A stretch of DNA of 64,000 nt from Circinella umbellata. Taxonomy: Eukaryota > Mucoromycota > Mucoromycetes > Mucorales > Lichtheimiaceae. The stretch is from assembly GCA_025093555.1 (NCBI GenBank), contig JAIWNF010000016.1, positions 124,001-188,000 on the forward strand, written 5' to 3'. The position numbers and the translations under genes are program-made. The first letter of the stretch is position 1. Every line of letters begins with the position of its first letter. Positions 57,783 through 64,000 of the stretch are shown in pieces. The notes beneath the pieces were generated by a model. The model was not told the DNA's origin. It saw nothing but the letters and a program-made list of their open reading frames with translations, and made no database searches.

Positions 57783-59738
57783 CTATTGCGGCCCCAGAAG
57801 CTGATTTGAGCGTTTTGCACCTAGGTTCCATGCTAGTAAGGTCCAAGTGGGATTCTTGTTCAACAGATCTTGGTCGTTTGTTGTGGTGCTGATGACAATC
57901 GGTGGCTGTAAGGCGAGTTGGGTTGCGAGCGGATACCAAGGGGCTGAGGGCCAATTCGGTGTAATCAATGTTGCTGAGAGTGGGTGTTGGATTAGCCGTT
58001 GTAGACACTGTAATATCAGATTCCATGGTGGGGCTAGATATAAGCGGCCCATCGTGTGCGTCCATTGTTTGCTGAATGCATTGGTCCAAAGTGCTTGTGG
58101 GTGATGATTCCAGCTGACGAATTGTTTGGTCTGTCGATTTGCTGCTGAGGCGAAGAGGTCGAGCTGGTGGGGACCCCAAAGTTGATTTAATTGGTGATAT
58201 ACTGTTACTGGTAATTTCCATTCGTTTTGTGTCGTCATGGCACGTGATGGCGAGTCGGCTGGGTTTTGTGCTGATGGGACATATAGCGTGGTGAGTGTTA
58301 TATTGTGTTGAAAACAAAATTTCCATATCCTCATGGCTAAGGAGTTGAGCATTTTTGATTTGGTTCCGCCAAAATGACGGATATATGCTATCGCACTGAT
58401 GTTGTCCATGCACAGTTGTATGTGCGGTGTATTGATTAAGTTGGGAGTTTGTAAGGCTTTCCAGACTGTCAGAAGTTCCAAATAGTTGATATGGTAATGC
58501 CGTTCTTGTGCAGTCCACTTGCCAGATAGGTATATATTGTTCTGAACTATACCATAGCCGCTGGTCGAAGCATCGGTGAAGAGTTGGGTTGTTGGTTGGT
58601 GTTGTATGATATGGGATCCATTCCAAGCTTGAAGTTGGGAAATCCACCATACCAGTTCTTGTTGCATAGGTGCTGTGATTGTAGCTATTTGTTTCTGACG
58701 AGTTTGATTCAATCGGGTCAACAAATGCCGAGTACGAAATCTTGCTTGCTGATTCCCCAATTGAGTTGCTACGGCTGAGCCGATGAACTGTGCTAACTTC
58801 AGCCATGGGATCATCTTCATATAGAGCAGTTGATATGCTAGCCGTCGAATTGTTCGAATTTTCTTGCCGGGAATTGAAATCATCATTGTTGTTGTATTGA
58901 TGCTCATGCCCAAATGATTGATATTTTGTGTTGGAATTAATTGAGACTTCTCTATGTTGAGAAGCCAGCCGAGTTCTTGTAATTTTTGTGATATCATTTG
59001 AGTATGTTTTTGGGCTTTCGGAGCTGATTTGGCCATGATCAAAAGGTCGTCCATATAGGCTGTCAATCGAATACCTTGGCGCCGAGCCCATTTCAGAAGT
59101 GGTTTTAATGTTTTCGTGAAAACGATAGGTGACAGGCTGAGGCCAAACGGCAGCACCTTGTATTGATAAAGTTTCTGTCTCCATTGGAATTGTAGGAGAT
59201 GACGATGTTGAGGATGAATTGGAATGTGATGAAAAGCATCTTTTAGATCGATCGATGTGAGGTAATCGCCTGGTTGTAGCATGTTGGTGATGGTTGGCCA
59301 AGATTCCATTTTGAAGTGTATTTTTGGTAGATATTGATTCAGTGGTCTGAGGTTGAGTACAGGACGAAGGCCCCCATCCTTTTTCGGGAGTAAGAAAAGG
59401 CGAGATCGGAAGCCCGGAGTACAAGGGGAGATGGGTTCGATAGCCTCTTTCGCCAATAAGGTCTTGATTTCTTGATCGATTATTGAAGTGGAGTCTACTG
59501 AGGAGTGCGGAAAAAGTTGGTGGTTTGTAAGTGGCGGTGGAGACCTTAGCGGTAAGCGGTAACCGTTTCTGAGAATTGTTCGGAGCCATGGTGAAACTTG
59601 AAAGCCAAGAGAATGAGACCAGGTAGAGCAAAAAAGAGAGAGTCGACCACCTACGCTTTTTATTGTGTTCTCTGGTGAGACTGGCGAGGGTGAAAATCCC
59701 GCTGCTGAGATTGTTGGTAGGGTCTTGAACCCCCATTG
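57783..59738 (-). CDS. DIRS reverse transcriptase/RNase H/methyltransferase-like ORF
   Basis: Open from 59738 (after a TAA at 59741-59739) to the stop at 57783, overlapping the end of gag by about 80 bp in the -1 frame. No ATG lies near its start, suggesting -1 frameshifting from gag. Order: leader with VGGRLSLFCSTW and ILRNGYRLPL; RT palm and fingers FLLPKKDGGLRPVLNLRPLN, TSIDLKDAFHHIPI, LPFGLSLSP, catalytic box YMDDLLIMA; RNase H with TDASTSGYGIVQ, NYLELLTVWKALQ and CMDNISAIAYIRHFGG; then WGPHQLDLFASAANRQ, typical of the segment after RNase H in DIRS elements. All catalytic acidic residues appear intact. Confidence 0.93.
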   Translation of the reverse strand, partial: QWGFKTLPTISAAGFSPSPVSPENTIKSVGGRLSLFCSTWSHSLGFQVSPWLRTILRNGYRLPLRSPPPLTNHQLFPHSSVDSTSIIDQEIKTLLAKEAIEPISPCTPGFRSRLFLLPKKDGGLRPVLNLRPLNQYLPKIHFKMESWPTITNMLQPGDYLTSIDLKDAFHHIPIHPQHRHLLQFQWRQKLYQYKVLPFGLSLSPIVFTKTLKPLLKWARRQGIRLTAYMDDLLIMAKSAPKAQKHTQMISQKLQELGWLLNIEKSQLIPTQNINHLGMSINTTTMMISIPGKKIRTIRRLAYQLLYMKMIPWLKLAQFIGSAVATQLGNQQARFRTRHLLTRLNQTRQKQIATITAPMQQELVWWISQLQAWNGSHIIQHQPTTQLFTDASTSGYGIVQNNIYLSGKWTAQERHYHINYLELLTVWKALQTPNLINTPHIQLCMDNISAIAYIRHFGGTKSKMLNSLAMRIWKFCFQHNITLTTLYVPSAQNPADSPSRAMTTQNEWKLPVTVYHQLNQLWGPHQLDLFASAANRQTKQFVSWNHHPQALWTNAFSKQWTHTMGRLYLAPPWNLILQCLQRLIQHPLSATLITPNWPSAPWYPLATQLALQPPIVISTTTNDQDLLNKNPTWTLLAWNLGAKRSNQLLGPQ

Positions 59739-60508
59739 TTAATTGTAGTAAATGAAGACGATTGGTGTTGATTATGATTATCAGCGGAGCGACGCTGAGC
59801 TTGTTCAATAGCTGGTTTTTCATGGTCTGGTTTCTGATACGTATAGGATCGAGGTCCCTTGTTTTTCTTCGAGCGACGTTGAGTGGCGAGCTGAATGGAT
59901 TGCTGAAGTTTAATATGGTCCAACATGTCTTGGGTGTTGACCAAAAATTTTTCTTGTTGAGAACTAGGCGCCTCAAGATGGTTTGGGAGACCCTTGTACA
60001 AATTATCAGTACGTAAAGTGGTGATATATGAAGCCAAATCAGATAAAAGTTCGTGCATCGCCTGTGCAAAGTCACTGCCTTGTTGTCGAATATTGGTGTC
60101 ATTGATATTACCATGTAGATTTTGGTACAAAAACCAATCCAATGGTCTGGTAAGACCTGATAGACGATACTGAATATTATGAAGAGCTGAATCAAAGTGT
60201 TTTGCAGATGCAGAAATGGTGACTTTATTGAGTTTTGGTGGATCATAATTGCGTATGGCATTTTTAGGACAATCGAAGAGGAATTGTCGACGCTGTGAAT
60301 CATCCAAAGGTCGTTTGAAAAAATCTTCTTGAATGAAGGGATATTGCGCCAGCATTTCTTCAGTGGGATGAAAGTCGGCACCGGGATTGCGTACAGTGAC
60401 GTTGGGGTCATTGTTGGTATTGGCAGTGGTCGCCAATTGTTGTTCAACGGCTTGTAAGCGTTGAAGTAGGGCAGTAGCCCAAGCGGGGGCGGCATCATCA
60501 TTATTCAT
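59660..60508 (-). CDS. DIRS gag-like ORF
   Basis: 282-aa ORF starting MNNDDAAPAWATALLQRLQA, a short coiled-coil-like N-terminus, then a helical middle and a basic Gln/Ser/Arg-rich C-terminal tail (RRSKKNKGPRSYTY) suited to nucleic acid binding. No CCHC knuckle is visible. Its position upstream of RT and its low conservation agree with the gag-like first ORF of DIRS elements. Confidence 0.82.
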   Translation of the reverse strand: MNNDDAAPAWATALLQRLQAVEQQLATTANTNNDPNVTVRNPGADFHPTEEMLAQYPFIQEDFFKRPLDDSQRRQFLFDCPKNAIRNYDPPKLNKVTISASAKHFDSALHNIQYRLSGLTRPLDWFLYQNLHGNINDTNIRQQGSDFAQAMHELLSDLASYITTLRTDNLYKGLPNHLEAPSSQQEKFLVNTQDMLDHIKLQQSIQLATQRRSKKNKGPRSYTYQKPDHEKPAIEQAQRRSADNHNQHQSSSFTTINNGGSRPYQQSQQRDFHPRQSHQRTQ

Positions 60509-60555
60509 AAGCTACGACGGTGAGTTCCAGGAGCGTAGTAAAATGTTCGAATAAA

Positions 60556-60672
60556 AAGAAGATAGAGATTATAGACTTAGAAAATATTTCTTTTTATATT
60601 ACATAATTAGTTCTCAGTAGTGAAATGTTTCGATTTAAATAAAGAAAGAATTGATCCACAGCCAAGGTCCCC
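60556..60672 (-). repeat. DIRS terminal inverted repeat, right copy
   Basis: Partner of 56570-56686. The additional outer 17 bp (60673-60689) differ from the left outer end and are matched instead by the second part of the internal complementary region. Confidence 0.92.
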
Positions 60673-60686
60673 GACAAGGATGTGTA

Positions 60687-61040
60687 ATGCGTTTTACAGT
60701 AGATGAACATACAGTACTATTTTATCTACGTAGTATTATAGAAGAAATAAATAGCATTATGAATAGTATGTATATATGCGGTCTCTCGCTTTTATTATTA
60801 GGTCTGTTCTTAAAAGTAATTAGAATTCTATCTAGTCCTAATAACTTTCGTATTCCCTTCATTGTTACGCCAAAAATGGGTATGTAAGTTTGAAATTAAC
60901 AGAGCTCCACTGTAACTACTTATTTTGTTATAATAGATTACGAAAAAAAAGGTATTAATTCTTTTTTTTCTTTAGAATATTTTAAATTTGAATATAGAAG
61001 AGACAAAAAGGGTCTGTGCTTTTTTCGAGGCTGGTTGTGA
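60687..61040 (+). CDS. Small hypothetical membrane protein with a 15-nt microexon
   Basis: Three phase-consistent exons: 60687-60879 (donor GTATGT), 60937-60951 (15 nt), 60976-61040 with a TGA, giving 90 aa. One hydrophobic span (CGLSLLLLGLFLKVI) is followed by a conserved-looking polar tail DYEKKEYFKFEYRRDKKGLC ending in FFRGWL. Family not recognised. The DIRS element is inserted exactly at the ATG, which is also the element's terminal triplet, so the original upstream sequence now lies more than 4 kb away (ending at 56519). Expression may be lost or driven from the DIRS terminal repeat. Confidence 0.6.
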
Positions 61041-62239
61041 AATAATGAGTGAGAAGGAAGTTTGAAAATATTTAGGATAGGCGTAGAACGACTTAATACT
61101 TTAATCGTTTTAAACAGTTTTCCTTTTTCATCATCCCCTCTATGTTTTTTCATACAAACTTGTTGTTAAGCAACATCACATGCCCCTCTTTTCCTGTATT
61201 TGAAAATCAATAACACTGTGGGGATAACTTTTTTTCTTTCTTTTTATTCTTTAAATCGTTTTTTACCCGTTGCACGCTTAATAATCATGGAAACAAAGAG
61301 GCGTGATTTTGAGTTTTTTTGTTACTCCTTTTCTACGATTAATAGAATAATGCCCCAAAATAAAAGGATGCGATACGTATCAATAAGTAAATAATATTAT
61401 TATTTTTATGACAATTTCTCTTGTATGGATAATAAATTCAAAAACATGTGTCTTTCTTCCTTTTTTTTGTGTATCAAACGCGTTAATGGCTAAGAATAGT
61501 GACAGTTACGCTTATGTGTCAATTAAAAAATACATTTTTCTAAACCAAAGTATTTGAATGAATTACTTTGAGATGTGTTCGTCACAATTCAATCAATTTT
61601 CTTTATTCCAAACAGAAGACTTGTTTTTTTTTTCGCGTGAGGTGACAAATTCTGTATTTTACACTGAGGTCGAAGTTTTATTACTTCACAACTAGCATAG
61701 TATTATACCTTTAACAGCAAAATACATATGAATAAAATAAATTACATAGGTACAACTGAACCATTCGACTTATGTGATTGGAAATACTTATAGAATATTT
61801 TGGACATATATATCACTCATACATGTTCATTGTGATGCCAACTAAATCATTTTTTTTACCTTTTTTTGTTGCAGTATGATATCATAAATAGTAGAAAAAA
61901 AAACAGATAAAATGTAAAACCACATTGGTGAAGAAAAGTGATGAAATAAAAACGTATTTTTCCTGAATATTAAAACATTATTGCTTTGAATTTTATTCTA
62001 CCAGAATAGATTGCATTTAAATGATACATATATTACTAAGCTGGTAGTAAACTTTCACAATTTCGAATATGCAATATATATATTAAATGTACACACTTCT
62101 TAATTACCAAGGAAATAACTTAATTTTGGATACGTAAAAAAAACATATATACTTTTTTTAATTCAATGCTCTACATTATATATATTCATTCTTGTACGAA
62201 AAAGAGATAAATGATAATAATTAAGTAGTGTGATTCCAT
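61041..62239. other. Intergenic between the small membrane gene and DAHP synthase
   Basis: Very A/T-rich; includes chance ORFs only (for example 61200-61394). Confidence 0.5.
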
Positions 62240-63908
62240 CTATAGACTTGGAAAGTCTTTGCTATTTCGCTCGTTTTGGTAGTATTTTGCAATTAGGAAA
62301 GCGACATCCAGTGATTGCTCGTAGTTAAGACGAGGATCGCAGTAAGTCTGATAATTTGTGGACAAATCTTCATCCGTTAAGTCCATAGATCCACCCACAC
62401 ATTCTATTGTATTCATAAAATAGTAAAAGAAAAAGACATATGTTTTGTTAATGAATTATTATTATCCCAGATTAAATAATTCATCGAGGGTCAATAGGTT
62501 CGTGTGGGAGCTTTTGAAGAAACTGTATCGTACCGGTAACTGAGTCGCCCGTCAATTCAAAATGAACACCATTAAGCTTGCTTCCACAATTTTTATGGAC
62601 TCTGAAAGTTTGAGACAATTCCTGGATAATGTCGACAAAGTGACGTGTCTTGACACCACCGGATGCATTCTTTGTATTACCGTGCATTGGATCACATACC
62701 CAAACAGGAATATGACCTGCGTTACGTACAGCTTCGATATGTTGTGGCAAATTCTTTTCCACGTTGTCAGCACCGAAACGTGTAATTAAAGTAACTTTGC
62801 CGATTTCTTTGTTGGGATTGACTCTGTTGAGAATCTCAACAAGTTTGTCAGGCTCAGTAGTTGGACCAACTTTAAGTCCTACAGGGTTTTCAATACCTCG
62901 AATATATTCAATATGTGCACCATCAGGTTGGCGTGTACGATCACCAATCCACAAGAAATGTGCGCCTGTATTGTAATATTTTTTAGTTTTTGTCGAAGGG
63001 GATGTCAAATGACGAGTCAAGCTAGTTTCATATTCGAGTAATAATGCTTCATGAGAAACGAAAAAGTCAACGGAAGTTAATGCATTGTTGCTAGAACTGC
63101 TATCTGCACCGACAGTTCCCATAAAATCCAAAGCGTCGGTTAATTGTGTGACGATCGATTGATATTCGCCTCTTACAGCATCAGATCGTACATGGCTAAG
63201 ATTCCAATTGGATGGTTGATGTAAATCTGAACAGAAGAAAAAGAAAAAGAAGATATATGTTAAATGAAAAGTACTACTTTTTTTTTCTTCGTATCCAAAA
63301 ATAAAAACCCCATACCTGCAAATCCAGAATCAAGTAAAGTTCGTACATAATTCAATGTAGCAGCAGAATGGAAATAAGCTCTAAAAATTTATGCGTTACT
63401 ATCTATCTGCGTAACACCATCATCTCATCACATGAACCAGCCCAATTATTCCTTTATATCTTACCCCAAAAGTCTTTCAGGATCGGCTTTTCGATCTTTA
63501 GGATCAAAACCGTTGACATTATCACCTCTGAATGAAAGAATTTCTTGACCTTCATGCATTTCTGTAGGTTTACTTCTTGGTTTAGCATATTGACCTGCCA
63601 TTCTTGCAATGCGTACAACTGATGTTCTTGCACCCCATGTCAATACCAAAGACATTTGAAGTAAAACCTTAAGTTTGGCCTCAATAGGTTCCTTTTAAAA
63701 TATAAAAGGGCCATCAGTTACACGACAAAATATCCTTTTTCTTTTGACAGTTCTTTTTCTCTCTTTACCAACTACTCATGCACCACATTGGAGTGGTTTT
63801 TTTTATTACCTGGGAACAATAGTCAAATAATTCTGCACAATCACCACCTTGAAGTAAGAAAGAATTACCTAAAGCAACTTGTTTTAATTGTTCTCGAAGT
63901 TTTTCAAT
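62240..63908 (-). CDS. Class II (type II) DAHP synthase, 5' end outside the window
   Basis: Five exons seen: 63908-63810, 63691-63465, 63380-63316, 63226-62534, 62403-62240, all in phase; about 415 residues of the C-terminal part. Catalyses condensation of phosphoenolpyruvate and erythrose-4-phosphate, the first step of the shikimate pathway. Diagnostic plant-type motifs: FLLQGGDCAELFDYCS, RMAGQYAKPRSKP, LSFRGDNVNGFD, HFLWIGDRTRQPDGAH, PVGLKVGPTTEPD, VWVCDPMHGNT, GVHFELTGDSVTECVGGS and YCDPRLNYEQSLDVAF. The exon that should carry the 'PPLV' motif is not in the remaining 90 bases, so the gene continues past base 64000. Neighbour context gives no cluster. Confidence 0.95.
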
Positions 63909-64000
63909 CTATTTGTATACAAATGGAATGGTACGTGCACGGATCAATAAAATAATTCTACCATTTTCCCGATCATTCCCATTTTCAGCAAAGAAAATAA

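Larger units (their letters stand above)
56520..60689 (-). mobile_element. DIRS-type tyrosine-recombinase retrotransposon, apparently intact
   Basis: A 4170-bp element with the full DIRS plan on the minus strand: gag-like ORF, reverse transcriptase/RNase H ORF with a downstream DIRS-type methyltransferase-like segment, and a tyrosine recombinase ORF, in three different frames. It has inverted terminal repeats (56570-56686 and 60556-60672) and an internal complementary region (56755-56849) that matches the outer ends of both termini, as expected for circle-mediated integration. No target duplication is seen. Both outer ends read ATG (56520-56522 and 60687-60689), the likely crossover triplet. 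Open frames and apparently identical repeat pairs suggest recent insertion. Confidence 0.95.

Noticed and set aside
56809..60501. 1,230-aa ORF as a single real protein
   Set aside because: Only the last about 317 residues show a domain (tyrosine recombinase). The rest overlaps gag and RT coding in other frames and has the Ser/Thr/Asn-rich look of a shadow frame. Its openness is reported as a finding instead.
1..64000. tRNA, rRNA, CRISPR arrays or a biosynthetic gene cluster
   Set aside because: No B-box/A-box pair or cloverleaf, no rRNA core sequence, and no spaced repeats were seen. The metabolic genes present are unrelated housekeeping functions.

Overview
The window looks like nuclear DNA of an early-diverging filamentous fungus, most probably Mucoromycota (Mucorales-like). 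It is AT-rich. Its genes carry many short introns with GTAAGT/GTATGT donors and AG acceptors, and the products are typically fungal: Skt5/Chs4-like chitin synthase regulator, Sfc1-type mitochondrial carrier, Yme2, Fre-type ferric reductase and class II DAHP synthase. The genus cannot be fixed from the sequence alone. I rebuilt the spliced genes by hand from splice signals and reading phase; every exon join reported as phase-consistent was checked that way.

Layout. 1-13.8 kb is a transposon graveyard. It holds two solo LTRs of one family, each with its own 5-bp target duplication (777-1226 and 4026-4485), a pogo-type MITE (1796-2630), a decayed Tnp2/DUF4218-like transposase region (about 7.69-12.3 kb), and a second pogo-type element (9725-10571) nested inside it. 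13.8-30.3 kb is dense housekeeping sequence: a succinate/fumarate carrier, divergent Yme2, an Skt5-like Sel1-repeat protein, a ferric reductase, a PXA-Nexin_C protein, a divergently transcribed protein kinase with an unusual catalytic loop, and a four-exon DUF962/Mpo1-like gene. 30.3-34.8 and 35.7-39.3 kb are gene-poor. Between them lies an RS-domain/Hub1 fusion (34.8-35.7 kb). 39.3-42.3 kb encodes an RGS domain joined to an FSP1/AIFM2-like flavoprotein. 42.3-46.4 kb is gene-poor, with a tyrosine-recombinase relic against a third copy of the LTR. 46.4-56 kb holds IFRD-like, NT5DC-type 5'-nucleotidase, a small membrane protein and DCAF12-like genes. 56.5-60.7 kb is an apparently intact DIRS-type retrotransposon on the minus strand, inserted exactly at the ATG of a small three-exon gene. 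The right edge (62.2 kb to the end) is a class II DAHP synthase cut by the window boundary.

The most interesting items are the two domain fusions (RS-Hub1 and RGS-FSP1-like), the intact DIRS element with a stop-free frame along nearly its whole length, and the nested transposon whose removal reopens the host reading frame. I found no CRISPR array, operon or convincing tRNA/rRNA gene.
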